Shown piece after piece: positions 7,643-14,709 of a stretch of 21,108 nt of DNA (positions within the stretch are counted from its first letter, which is position 1; each line of letters opens with the position of its first letter). The DNA lies in NCBI GenBank assembly GCA_046260445.1, contig JBHEPF010000037.1, positions 1-21,108 on the forward strand, written 5' to 3'. A program made the translations under genes and the position numbers. The DNA comes from F2B08 sp046260445 (GTDB lineage: Bacteria; Actinomycetota; Actinomycetes; Actinomycetales; Dermatophilaceae). The notes beneath the pieces were generated by a model that worked only from the letters and a program-made list of their open reading frames with translations, was not told the DNA's origin and did no database searches.

Positions 7643-8131
7643 TCAGTCGCCTGCCGCGCTCGGCTGCGGCTCGACGCCCGTCGCCTCGCGCTCGGCTCTC
7701 AGGAGGGTGATGGCCGCCTCGAAGTCCTCGAGGCTCTCGAATCCCTGGTAGACGCTCGCGAAGCGCAGATAGGCGACCTCGTCGAGCTCGTGCAGCGGCT
7801 CGAGGACGGCCATCCCGACCTCGTGGGCGTCGACCTCGGCGCTGCCCTGGGCCCGGATGGTCTCCTCGACCTTCTGGGCCAGGAGGGCGAGCTGGTCCTC
7901 GGTGACCGGCCGGCCCTGGCAGGCCTTGCGGACTCCGACGAGGACCTTGCTTCGGCTGAACGGCTCGGAGGCGCCGGAGCGCTTGATGACCGACAGGCTC
8001 GTCGACTCGGTCGTGCTGAAGCGGCGGTTGCACTCCGGGCACTGGCGGCGCCGGCGGATGGTCGAGCCGTCGTCTGCGGTGCGCGAGTCGATGACGCGCG
8101 AGTCGGTGTGCCGGCAGAACGGACAGTGCAT
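7643..8131 (-). CDS. nrdR: Transcriptional repressor NrdR
   Basis: 162 residues. The N-terminal zinc ribbon has CPFC (Cys3, Cys6) and CPEC (Cys31, Cys34). An ATP-cone domain follows (about 49-139: VIKRSG..EPFSRSKV...RKAC...). NrdR senses ATP/dATP and represses ribonucleotide reductase genes by binding tandem NrdR boxes. Length and motifs are standard for the family. It is the promoter-proximal gene of an nrdR-nrdJ unit, so it probably autoregulates through the boxes upstream. The ATG start gives the canonical N-terminus MHCPFC. Confidence 0.97.
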   Translation of the reverse strand: MHCPFCRHTDSRVIDSRTADDGSTIRRRRQCPECNRRFSTTESTSLSVIKRSGASEPFSRSKVLVGVRKACQGRPVTEDQLALLAQKVEETIRAQGSAEVDAHEVGMAVLEPLHELDEVAYLRFASVYQGFESLEDFEAAITLLRAEREATGVEPQPSAAGD

Positions 8132-8210
8132 GACGGGCCTCCTCGCTCGCGTGTTGTTGGGGTGGTGCTGCAGCTGTGCTGCGGATCTGACAGGGTCTGC
8201 TTCCTGGCGA

Positions 8211-8285
8211 TGTGGACAAGTCAGTGGTCAGGCTGTGGGTAGCCGCTGTTTCGCTGTGGATGAGCGGTGCACAAGATGTGGGTGA
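8211..8285 (-). promoter_or_regulatory. Four DnaA-box-like 9-mers phased at about 22 bp upstream of nrdR
   Basis: On the minus strand, TTGTCCACA (8211-8219) is identical to the high-GC actinobacterial DnaA-box consensus as I know it. Related 9-mers follow: CTACCCACA (8234-8242), TCATCCACA (8255-8263) and TCACCCACA (8277-8285), with starts 23, 21 and 22 bp apart, about two helical turns. Only the first is a perfect match; the others keep CCACA or CCCACA. DnaA is a known regulator of nrd genes in E. coli; its use here is inference. Confidence 0.4.
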
Positions 8286-8315
8286 ACTACATCTGTGTAA
8301 CCACTAGATCTAGGA
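8269..8315 (-). promoter_or_regulatory. Candidate tandem NrdR boxes upstream of nrdR-nrdJ
   Basis: Two 16-bp elements, CACCCACATCTTGTGC (minus strand, 8269-8284) and TCCTAGATCTAGTGGT (8300-8315), start exactly 31 bp apart, three helical turns, which is the arrangement expected for tandem NrdR boxes (consensus near ACACWATATATWGTGT, with CTAGTG-type variants in actinobacteria). The second contains the palindrome CTAGATCTAG (8304-8313). They lie about 140-185 bp before the nrdR start. The first overlaps one DnaA-box-like motif, so site identity is not settled. Confidence 0.5.
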
Positions 8316-8485
8316 ATCTAGTCCCTTCTCGACCACAAGAGCAAGGAACGCGTCGACAAATTTCTCCCACTCGCGTGATCGTCGGCGTGTCGCCCTCGGC
8401 GAGACCCTCGCGCGAGGTGGTCGGGGGGCAGCAGGCGGCTGGTCGCGGCGCTGAAAGCGGCGTGTCGACGGCGTGTCGCGCTCAT

Positions 8486-8506
8486 CCATCCGCCATCCGC
8501 CATCCG
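8486..8506. repeat. Three tandem copies of CCATCCG
   Basis: Perfect 7-bp direct repeats at 8486-8492, 8493-8499 and 8500-8506, in the non-coding stretch upstream of nrdR. Probably a slippage product. Confidence 0.8.
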
Positions 8507-8646
8507 CGAGGTACGGGGGCGCGTTGACAACGAGGCCGGATAGCCGCCGCAGAACCGTCCCTCGCGAGAGGGGTCTCGCCTGAGGTGCGGTCGAGGGCGA
8601 GGTCCACGCCACGCGAGGTGCGCGACAGCCAAGGATGGATCCCAGA

Positions 8647-8679
8647 GCGGCGCCGCCGTCAATGTGACAGCGGCGCCGC
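8647..8679. terminator. GC-rich stem-loop, possible terminator of the LysM gene
   Basis: GCGGCGCCGC at 8647-8656 and again at 8670-8679; the decamer is itself palindromic, so the pair forms a 10-bp stem with a 13-nt loop. It lies about 107 bp downstream of the minus-strand LysM gene stop. No U tract follows. Confidence 0.45.
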
Positions 8680-8786
8680 AGGCCAGCAGAGAGGTGCGCT
8701 GCGTGGCCGGCCCTGAGTGGGGTCGAGACACTCAGGGACCTGGAGACCGGGACGCGCCCGCTCAAGATGCGGCGACCCGGAAGACC

Positions 8787-9176
8787 TCAGGAGGCCGGGA
8801 TGACGATGACCTGGCCGGCGGTGACATGGGTCGAGGGAAGGTTGTTCGCGAGCTGGATCTGGGCGACGGCCTCGGCGACCGGGACGCCGGGCATCTCCGC
8901 CACGGCGATCTGGGAGAGCGTCTGGCCCGAGCGGACCTCGACCGAGCCGAGCGGCGCGGTCGCGGCACCGGCTCCCCCGACACCGAGAAGCGTGGTGACC
9001 AGCACGGCAACCACCGACAGGGTGACGGCGAGACGGACCCAGCGCGGCACGGCGAGCACTGCCGGGCGCCGGTCTGCGGCATCGGCTCTACCGGCGCCAC
9101 CATCGATGACCACGAGCCGCGGACGGCTCGCCGGGGTGTGAACCGGGAGGGTGTCCCACGCTGCTGCAGTCGACAT
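8787..9176 (-). CDS. LysM-domain membrane protein, probable SOS-induced cell-division suppressor (YneA/DivS/ChiZ-like)
   Basis: 129 residues. The ATG at 9176 is chosen over longer in-frame options because AAGGAGAG lies just upstream; longer versions would read through the operator region. The protein has a cytoplasmic N-terminus (1-45), one transmembrane helix (about 46-68, RLAVTLSVVAVLVTTLLGV) and a C-terminal LysM (79-127, VEVRSGQTLSQIA ... TAGQVIVIP) that should bind peptidoglycan outside the membrane. A small LysM membrane protein divergent from lexA is the arrangement of B. subtilis yneA, C. glutamicum divS and M. tuberculosis Rv2719c, all damage-induced division inhibitors. LexA-box-like sites overlap its promoter. 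The function is inferred from architecture and context. Confidence 0.88.
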   Translation of the reverse strand: MSTAAAWDTLPVHTPASRPRLVVIDGGAGRADAADRRPAVLAVPRWVRLAVTLSVVAVLVTTLLGVGGAGAATAPLGSVEVRSGQTLSQIAVAEMPGVPVAEAVAQIQLANNLPSTHVTAGQVIVIPAS

Positions 9177-9227
9177 CTGTCTCTCCTTCAACTCTCGCTG
9201 TGTTCTCTCGCCTATCGGCGGTCCGAT

Positions 9228-9323
9228 CGGACATACGTTCGATCGAACACCTGTCCAATGTCTAGCACGTATGTTCGAAGAAAGACAAGACACGCTCGAA
9301 CATATGTTTGGCACACGTGTTCG
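9228..9323. promoter_or_regulatory. Shared lexA/LysM operator region with five LexA-box-like sites
   Basis: Against the Gram-positive SOS pattern CGAAC-N4-GTTCG the sites are: CGGACATACGTTCG (9228-9241, 1 mismatch), CGAACACCTGTCCA (9244-9257, 2), AGCACGTATGTTCG (9264-9277, 2), CGAACATATGTTTG (9297-9310, 1) and GGCACACGTGTTCG (9310-9323, 2). Sites 4 and 5 cover the lexA -35 and spacer (TTGGCA 9308-9313, 18 bp, TAGTCT 9332-9337, plus strand). Sites 1 and 2 cover a minus-strand promoter for the LysM gene (TTGGAC 9253-9258, 17 bp, TATGTC 9230-9235). LexA is therefore expected to repress both genes. Confidence 0.85.
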
Positions 9324-9427
9324 GTAGCGCGTAGTCTCATCTCACACCAAGGAGCCAATCAGGGGCCACTGACAGTGCTACTTCGCAGCACGATCAGCCC
9401 TTGTCGTGGATGGGAGAGGACCCCTCG

Positions 9428-10312
9428 ATGAGCACACACCGCAGACAGCGAACTGCAGGTCGCCCGACGGAGGACCAGGTCCGGGCCCAGCTACGGCGCG
9501 CGGAGAAGGCCGCGGCCGAGAGTGAGTTCGCCGACACCCCCACGCGCGAGGAGGAGCGCCGCCTCCTGCTCGAGGAGGGCTCCGTGCACGAGCTGCCCGA
9601 CCGCGAAGGTGACGGTGGCCTGACCGCCCGGCAGCGTCGCATACTCGAGGTCATCCGCAACTCCATCGACCGGCGCGGCTACCCGCCGGCGGTGCGCGAG
9701 ATCGGTGAGGCCGTCGGCCTCAACTCCCCCAGCTCCGTCGCCCACCAGCTGACCCAGCTCGAGCGCAAGGGCTACATCCGGCGCGACCCGATGCGCCCGC
9801 GCGCGCTCGAGGTCGTCGACCCCAACGCCCCAGACCTGGGCGGCTACCGCGGACACGACCCGCACTCGCGCCCGTCCGTGTCCAGCGCCGACCCGGACGC
9901 GACGGCCGACGAGACCGGTATGCGCGACGACCGGCCCGAGGCGACCTATGTCCCCGTCTTGGGCCAGATCGCGGCCGGGGTTCCGATCACGGCCGAGGAG
10001 GTCGTCGAGGACGTCTTCCCGCTCCCCCGCCAGCTCGTCGGCGAGGGCTCGCTGTTCCTCCTCAGGGTCCAGGGCGACTCGATGGTCGATGCCGCGATCT
10101 GCGACGGCGACTGGGTCGTCGTGCGCCAGCAGGCGACGGCGGACAACGGCGACTTCGTCGCGGCGATGCTCGACAACGAGGCGACCGTCAAGACCTTCAA
10201 GCGCCGCGACGGCAAGGTGTGGCTGATGCCGCACAACCCCGACTACGAGCCCATCGACGGCGACCACGCCACCATCCTCGGCAAGGTCACGGCGGTCCTG
10301 CGGCGGGTCTGA
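9428..10312 (+). CDS. lexA: SOS repressor LexA (with long N-terminal extension)
   Basis: 294 residues from the ATG at 9428, 7 bp after GGGAGAGGA. Winged-helix DNA-binding domain at 65-130 (LTARQRRILEVIRNSI ... YIRRDP). The S24 autoprotease has the Ala183-Gly184 cleavage site (GQIAAGVPI), Ser218 (GDSMVD) and Lys255 (ATVKTF). On RecA activation it self-cleaves and derepresses SOS genes. It is longer than the family's usual 200-250 residues because of about 64 charged N-terminal residues (1-64) and a 40-residue linker (132-173). The extension has normal coding-type codon use. A GTG at 9584, preceded by CGAGGAGGG (9571-9579), would give a 242-residue form of normal size. It is divergent from the LysM gene. 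Confidence 0.97.
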   Translation: MSTHRRQRTAGRPTEDQVRAQLRRAEKAAAESEFADTPTREEERRLLLEEGSVHELPDREGDGGLTARQRRILEVIRNSIDRRGYPPAVREIGEAVGLNSPSSVAHQLTQLERKGYIRRDPMRPRALEVVDPNAPDLGGYRGHDPHSRPSVSSADPDATADETGMRDDRPEATYVPVLGQIAAGVPITAEEVVEDVFPLPRQLVGEGSLFLLRVQGDSMVDAAICDGDWVVVRQQATADNGDFVAAMLDNEATVKTFKRRDGKVWLMPHNPDYEPIDGDHATILGKVTAVLRRV

Positions 10313-10327
10313 GGTCCAGGCAGCGTG

Positions 10328-12496
10328 TCAGCGCTTCGCCGCCACGGGGTCCTGCTGACGGAGAGTCTGAGCGCTGGCCTCAGGGGTGAGGTCGAGCCGA
10401 CGCAGGAGCTGGGCGTTGAGGGCCACGACGACCGTCGAGGCCGACATGAGCATCGCCCCGATGGCCATCGGCAGGACGAACCCCACGGGGGCGAGGACCC
10501 CCGCAGCGAGCGGGACGGCGACGATGTTGTAGCCGGCCGCCCACCACAGGTTCTGCTTCATCTTGCGATAGCCGGCGCGCGAGAGCTGGATGACCGACAG
10601 CACCGACCGCGGGTCGTCGCTGGCCAGAACGACTCCGGCCGAGGCGATCGCCACGTCGGTGCCCGCGCCGATCGCGATTCCGACGTCAGCCTGCGCCAGC
10701 GCGGGGGCGTCGTTGACGCCGTCGCCGACCATGGCGACCGTGCGGCCCTGGTCCTGCAGCCGCTTGACCTTGTCGGCCTTGTTCTCCGGCCGCACGCCGG
10801 CGAGCACCTCGTCGATCCCGAGGTTGTTCGCGACGGCGCGGGCGACGGGCTCCGCGTCGCCGGTGATCATCACGACGTGGATGCCCAGGTGGTGCAGGGT
10901 GTCGACCGCCTCGCGAGACTCCTCACGCACCTGGTCCGCTACCGCCAGGGCACCGACGACCTGACCGTCACGGACGACGTGCAGGACGGTCGAGCCCTGC
11001 TCGCCCCACTCCTGTGAGTCCCGTAAAGGCTCCAGGCCCTCCTCCTCGAGCAGGTACGGCCCACCCACTCGCACGATGGTCCCTTCGACGCTGCCGGTGA
11101 CGCCGACAGCCGCGGCTGATGAGAAGTCGCTCGCTGAAGAGAACTGCAGATCGCGCTCCTGCGCTGCCCGCACGATCGCCCGAGCCAACGGGTGCTCGCT
11201 GTCGGCCTCGACGGCGGCCGCCAGGCTGAGGACCTCGTCCTCGGACAGCCCTTGAGCCGGGGAGATGTGCCCGACTGCGGGCTCACCCCGGGTCAGGGTG
11301 CCGGTCTTGTCGAAGAGGACCGTGTCGACGACACGGGTCCGCTCCAGCGCCATCCGGTCCTTGATGAGCACCCCGCCCTTGGCTGCGCGTTCGGTCGTGA
11401 TCGACACCACGAGTGGGATGGCCAGGCCCAGGGCGTGTGGACAGGCGATGACCAGCACCGTGATGGCCCGGATGAGAGCCGTGTTCGGCGTCGACACCGA
11501 GACCCAGACGATCGCGGCGATGAGCGCCGAACCGAGGGCGAACCAGAACAGCCACCCGGCCGCCCGGTCCGCCAGACGCTGCGCGCGGGTCGACGAGCTC
11601 TGCGCGTCGGCGACCATTCGCTGGATCCCCGCGAGAGCCGTGTCGTCACCCACCGCAGAGACCCGGACCCGGATCGCAGAGTCGGTCGCGACGGTCCCGG
11701 CCACCACGGTGTCGCCGACAGTGCGCCGCACGGTCGTGGACTCACCGGTGATCATCGACTCGTCCACCGCCGCCGCGCCGTCCACGACCTCGCCGTCCGC
11801 CGGCACCCGCGCACCCGGGCGGACCACGACGACGTCGCCGACCTCGAGCTCGCTCGGCGACACGGTGACGGTGCGGTCACCCTCGACCCTCTCGGTCTGG
11901 TCGGGCAGGAGGGCTGCCAGCGACTCCAGCGCGGAGGAGGTCTGCGCCAGGGAGCGCATCTCGATCCAGTGGCCGAGCAGCATGATGACGATGAGCAGCG
12001 CCAGCTCCCACCAGAAGTCCAGGCTGTGCGGGAGCAGTCCGAGGCTGGCGGCGAGCGATGAGACGAAGGCGACGGTGATCGCCATGCCGACCAGCAGCAT
12101 CATCCCCGGCTTGCGCTGTCTGATCTCCTCGATCGCGCCGGTGTAGAACGGGCGTCCACCCCAGACGTACATCACGGTGCCCAGCACGGGCGCCACCAAT
12201 GAAAGCCCGGGCACGGCCGGCAGCTCGTAGCCGAGCAGGTCGGCGAACATCCCGCTGGTCAGGACGGTCGGCACCGCCAGGGCGAGCATGATCCAGAACA
12301 ACCGGCGGAACATCGCCACGTGATCTCCGTGGCCCTCGTGGCCCTCGTGGCCCTCGTGGCCCTCGTGGCCCTCGTGGCCCTCGTGGCCTTCGTCGCCGTC
12401 CTGGCCCTCGTGACCGTCGTGGTCCGCACTGGGCGCGTGATCCGCGTGATCCGCGTGGCCGTCAAGGGCTTTCTGGCTGGGGTGCTTCCACGTCAT
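10328..12496 (-). CDS. copB: CPH-type copper-exporting P1B ATPase (CopB-like)
   Basis: 722 residues. A cytoplasmic His/Asp/Glu/Gly-rich N-terminus (12-59, including seven EGH units) replaces the CXXC metal-binding domain. Transmembrane helices follow, with the ion-path motif ACPHAL (CPH, 352-354), which marks the P1B-3/CopB group. Catalytic motifs are TGES (250-253), DKTGT (phosphorylated Asp396), the SEHP loop (433-436) and GDGVNDAP (591-598). Known members export Cu+/Cu2+ or Ag+ across the cytoplasmic membrane. AGGAGAAGG precedes the ATG. A CsoR-like operator lies 77-103 bp upstream. It converges with lexA, 15 bp between stops. Direction and metal are inferred from the motif class. Confidence 0.93.
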   Translation of the reverse strand: MTWKHPSQKALDGHADHADHAPSADHDGHEGQDGDEGHEGHEGHEGHEGHEGHEGHGDHVAMFRRLFWIMLALAVPTVLTSGMFADLLGYELPAVPGLSLVAPVLGTVMYVWGGRPFYTGAIEEIRQRKPGMMLLVGMAITVAFVSSLAASLGLLPHSLDFWWELALLIVIMLLGHWIEMRSLAQTSSALESLAALLPDQTERVEGDRTVTVSPSELEVGDVVVVRPGARVPADGEVVDGAAAVDESMITGESTTVRRTVGDTVVAGTVATDSAIRVRVSAVGDDTALAGIQRMVADAQSSSTRAQRLADRAAGWLFWFALGSALIAAIVWVSVSTPNTALIRAITVLVIACPHALGLAIPLVVSITTERAAKGGVLIKDRMALERTRVVDTVLFDKTGTLTRGEPAVGHISPAQGLSEDEVLSLAAAVEADSEHPLARAIVRAAQERDLQFSSASDFSSAAAVGVTGSVEGTIVRVGGPYLLEEEGLEPLRDSQEWGEQGSTVLHVVRDGQVVGALAVADQVREESREAVDTLHHLGIHVVMITGDAEPVARAVANNLGIDEVLAGVRPENKADKVKRLQDQGRTVAMVGDGVNDAPALAQADVGIAIGAGTDVAIASAGVVLASDDPRSVLSVIQLSRAGYRKMKQNLWWAAGYNIVAVPLAAGVLAPVGFVLPMAIGAMLMSASTVVVALNAQLLRRLDLTPEASAQTLRQQDPVAAKR
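12329..12391. repeat. Seven tandem 9-bp units encoding (Glu-Gly-His)7
   Basis: Six perfect GTGGCCCTC units (12329-12382) and one variant GTGGCCTTC (12383-12391), inside the 5' end of the copper ATPase gene. Read on the minus strand they encode GAG-GGC-CAC, a potential metal-binding segment. Near-perfect identity at the DNA level suggests recent slippage expansion. Confidence 0.95.
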
Positions 12497-12572
12497 GTCG
12501 TCGCCTTCTCCTGTCGCGCCGAGTGCGAATCTGGTGACTCATAGCCCGGCTGATGAACGGCGTGCACAGCCC

Positions 12573-12599
12573 ACCATATACCCCCAAGGGGTATATGGT
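12573..12599. promoter_or_regulatory. CsoR-type copper operator
   Basis: Perfect inverted repeat with 12-bp arms, ACCATATACCCC and GGGGTATATGGT, around CAA. It fits the CsoR/RcnR-class operator (A/T-rich flank, TACCCC...GGGGTA) that controls copper exporters in actinobacteria. It lies upstream of the copper ATPase and 22 bp after the trkA stop. No csoR gene is in the window. Confidence 0.85.
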
Positions 12600-12620
12600 C
12601 ACTCCCACAGGCACCGTGTT

Positions 12621-13289
12621 CTACTCCTGGTCGGAGAACGCCTCCACCATGCGTCGCTCACCCGAGACGATGATGAGGTCGCCCTCGTTCACGACCGAGG
12701 TGGGGGTCGCATACGAGAACTCCTTGCCCACGCTCTTGATCCCAACGATCGTCACGCCGTACCGTTGGCGCACGCCGGCCTCCGCCAACGTGCGACCCAG
12801 CAGGGCGCGCGGTGGGGAGGTCTTGACGATCGCATACCCGTCGTCGAACTCGATGTAGTCGAGCATGCGCCCGCGGACCAGGTGGGCCACTCGCTTGCCC
12901 ATCTGGTGCTCGGGCCGCACGACGTGCGCGACGCCGACCTGGGACAGGATCTCCGCCTGGGAGGTCGTGATCGCCTTCGCCCAGACGTCGGTGACGCCGA
13001 GCTTGCGCAGCACGAACGCGGTGAGCACGCTCGCTTCGAGGTTGTGGCCGATGCTGATGACAGCCTTACTGAACTCACCGACACCGAGCTGCTCCATGGC
13101 CTGGATGTCGGTGGCGTCGGCCTGGACCACGTGGGTCCAGCGTCCGGCGAGGTCCTGGACGCGTTTGGGGTCGTTGTCGATGGCGAGGACCTGAACACCG
13201 TCGCGCTCGAGCTCGTCGGCGAGGGACTTGCCGAACCTGCCGAGACCGATGACGACCACTCCGCCCGACTGCCCGATTCGCTTAGCCAA
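12621..13289 (-). CDS. trkA: TrkA/KtrA-type potassium channel regulatory subunit (RCK)
   Basis: 222 residues; a TTG start overlaps the trkH end by 8 bp, with AAGGAG about 10 bp upstream inside trkH. The N-terminal RCK_N Rossmann domain has VVVIGLGRFGKSLA (11-24; G15, G17 and G20) and the acidic strand end AIDND (36-40). The C-terminal RCK_C (TrkA_C) spans about 140-222. It is a cytosolic ring-forming regulator that binds nucleotides (ATP/ADP or NAD(H)) and gates the partner membrane protein. The overlap with trkH shows a translationally coupled transporter pair of the Ktr type. Confidence 0.95.
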   Translation of the reverse strand: MAKRIGQSGGVVVIGLGRFGKSLADELERDGVQVLAIDNDPKRVQDLAGRWTHVVQADATDIQAMEQLGVGEFSKAVISIGHNLEASVLTAFVLRKLGVTDVWAKAITTSQAEILSQVGVAHVVRPEHQMGKRVAHLVRGRMLDYIEFDDGYAIVKTSPPRALLGRTLAEAGVRQRYGVTIVGIKSVGKEFSYATPTSVVNEGDLIIVSGERRMVEAFSDQE

Positions 13290-14643
13290 TGAGGGGTGCT
13301 CCTTCCGGGTAGCGGTAGCGGCGGTTCCGCTGCCGAAGTGCCAGCGCCGAGACCAGGGTGATCGGTCCCAGGCGACCGAGAAACATCAGGGCGACGAGCA
13401 CGAGCTGCCCGGGACCGCCGATCTCCGGCGTGATGCCCGTGGAGAGGCCGACTGTCGCGAAGGCGGACGTCGTCTCGAACAGTACGTCCCGGAACGGCAG
13501 GTCGGTGAGTTCGGTGAGCAGCATCGTTCCTCCCATCACGGCAGCCACCCCGAGGAGTGCCACGGTGATGGCCTGGCGGATGACGCGGTGGTCGATGCGT
13601 CGGTCGAAGGCGATGACGTCCTCGTCCCCGCGGACCTCGGCGACGATGACGAAGAACAGCACAATGAAGGTCGTCACCTTCAGGCCACCAGCGGTGCCGG
13701 CCGAGCCACCCCCGACGAACATGAGCATGATCGTCGCAAGCAGGGTCTCGTCGGTGACGGCGCCGTAGTCCCAGGCGTTGAAGCCCGCCGTGCGCGGCTG
13801 CACAGCGTGGAACCACCCGCCGAGCAGCCGCTCCATGGGCGCGAGAGCTCCCAAGGTGCCCTGGTTGGTCCACTCGGTGAGCGTGATGAAGGCAGTACCA
13901 CCGGCAAGGAGGACTCCCGTCATAGCCAGGGTCAACCGCGTGTGCAGGCTCCAGGTGCGTGCGCGTTGGTTTCGTATGAGCTCGACGAGGACGGGGAAGC
14001 CGAGACCGCCGATGACGATGGCGACCGAGATCGGCATGAGGATGAAGCCGTCGGTGAGGAACCCCATGAGGTTGTCACTGAACAGCGCGAACCCGGCGTT
14101 GTTGAACGATGAGACGGCGTGGAAGACGCCGTGCCAGGTCGCCGTGCCCCACTCGGCGTCGTACGTGGAGCGGAAGCGCACCGTGAGCAGGACCGCGACG
14201 ACACCCTCGACGACGACCGTGATGAGGAAGACGCCCTTGAGGACCCTGCGCACGTCCCCCGGGCCGAGGCTGCGCGTCTCCGCAGCCGCGGTCAGCCGCG
14301 TGCGTAGTCCCATCCGCCGGGAGAGGAAGAGCGCGATGAGCGAGGCCAGGGTCATGATCCCGAACCCGCCTACCTGGATCAGCGCAAGGATGATCACCTG
14401 TCCGGTCAGGCTCCAGTAGGTCGCGGTGTCCACGGCAGTCAGTCCGGTGACGCACACCGCGCTCGTCGCGGTGAAGATGGCGGTGACGAAAGGCGCACTC
14501 CCCTGGCCGGCCCGCGAGACCGGCAACATGAGCAGCACCGTGCCGATGAGAGCCGCCAGGAGGAAGGCGGTGACGAGCACCTGGGCGGGGTGCCGGAAGA
14601 CGGATCGTCGCGGACCCGTCTCGGGCGCCCGGCTGAGGAACAC
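13282..14643 (-). CDS. trkH: TrkH/KtrB-type potassium transporter, membrane subunit
   Basis: 453 residues from a GTG at 14643. The frame extends to a GTG at 14706, which follows the small upstream gene by 3 bp but adds only a Pro/Arg-rich 21-residue leader. No strong Shine-Dalgarno favours either. Four pore repeats are seen with filter glycines in VTGLT (Gly67), SFNNAGF (Gly184), RTAGFN (Gly287) and ATVGLST (Gly399), the SKT superfamily pattern. The loop FVGGGSAGTAGGLKV (309-323) is the gating loop typical of Trk/Ktr. It mediates Na+- or H+-dependent K+ uptake with the RCK partner encoded directly downstream. Function is well supported; the start is not. Confidence 0.94.
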   Translation of the reverse strand: MFLSRAPETGPRRSVFRHPAQVLVTAFLLAALIGTVLLMLPVSRAGQGSAPFVTAIFTATSAVCVTGLTAVDTATYWSLTGQVIILALIQVGGFGIMTLASLIALFLSRRMGLRTRLTAAAETRSLGPGDVRRVLKGVFLITVVVEGVVAVLLTVRFRSTYDAEWGTATWHGVFHAVSSFNNAGFALFSDNLMGFLTDGFILMPISVAIVIGGLGFPVLVELIRNQRARTWSLHTRLTLAMTGVLLAGGTAFITLTEWTNQGTLGALAPMERLLGGWFHAVQPRTAGFNAWDYGAVTDETLLATIMLMFVGGGSAGTAGGLKVTTFIVLFFVIVAEVRGDEDVIAFDRRIDHRVIRQAITVALLGVAAVMGGTMLLTELTDLPFRDVLFETTSAFATVGLSTGITPEIGGPGQLVLVALMFLGRLGPITLVSALALRQRNRRYRYPEGAPLIG

Positions 14644-14709
14644 CCCGCAAGGATGGCAGAGAAGCCCACCCACCGCTGCCGGTCGCGGTCTCGGCGGCCG
14701 ACCCACACG

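Larger units (their letters stand above)
8316..8786. other. Intergenic stretch without a convincing gene
   Basis: About 470 bp between the nrdR regulatory region and the LysM gene. It contains three perfect tandem copies of the 7-mer CCATCCG (8486-8506), the octamer CGCGAGGT three times (8411, 8505 and 8612), a 12-bp palindrome CCTCGCGCGAGG (8406-8417) and a strong G+C hairpin (8647-8679). A 59-codon minus-strand open frame (8310-8489) has an Arg/Pro-rich body and a more protein-like tail (WEKFVDAFLALVVEKG), but its weak codon bias does not support a gene call. Confidence 0.6.

Noticed and set aside
4492..7710. Very long open frame on the + strand opposite nrdJ (over 1,000 codons)
   Set aside because: It is the mirror of a high-GC coding region with strong third-position bias; its product is Arg/Leu/Val/Asp-rich low complexity without motifs, while nrdJ on the other strand has all catalytic residues.
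8310..8489. 59-codon minus-strand frame ending WEKFVDAFLALVVEKG...
   Set aside because: The tail looks protein-like, but codon bias is weak, the body is Arg/Pro-rich, there is no clear ribosome-binding site, and its end overlaps the candidate NrdR box. At most a relic.
9177..9314. Longer N-terminus for the LysM protein reaching into the operator region
   Set aside because: It would read through the LexA sites and promoter; the ATG at 9176 has a strong Shine-Dalgarno.
9365..9371. GCCACTG (B12-box core) upstream of lexA, considered as part of a cobalamin riboswitch because nrdJ needs B12
   Set aside because: Isolated 7-mer with no surrounding riboswitch stems, on the opposite strand from nrdJ and before lexA.
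12329..12400. Tandem GTGGCCCTC array considered as a CRISPR or satellite
   Set aside because: The 9-bp units have no spacers and lie in frame in the copper ATPase gene, encoding EGH repeats.
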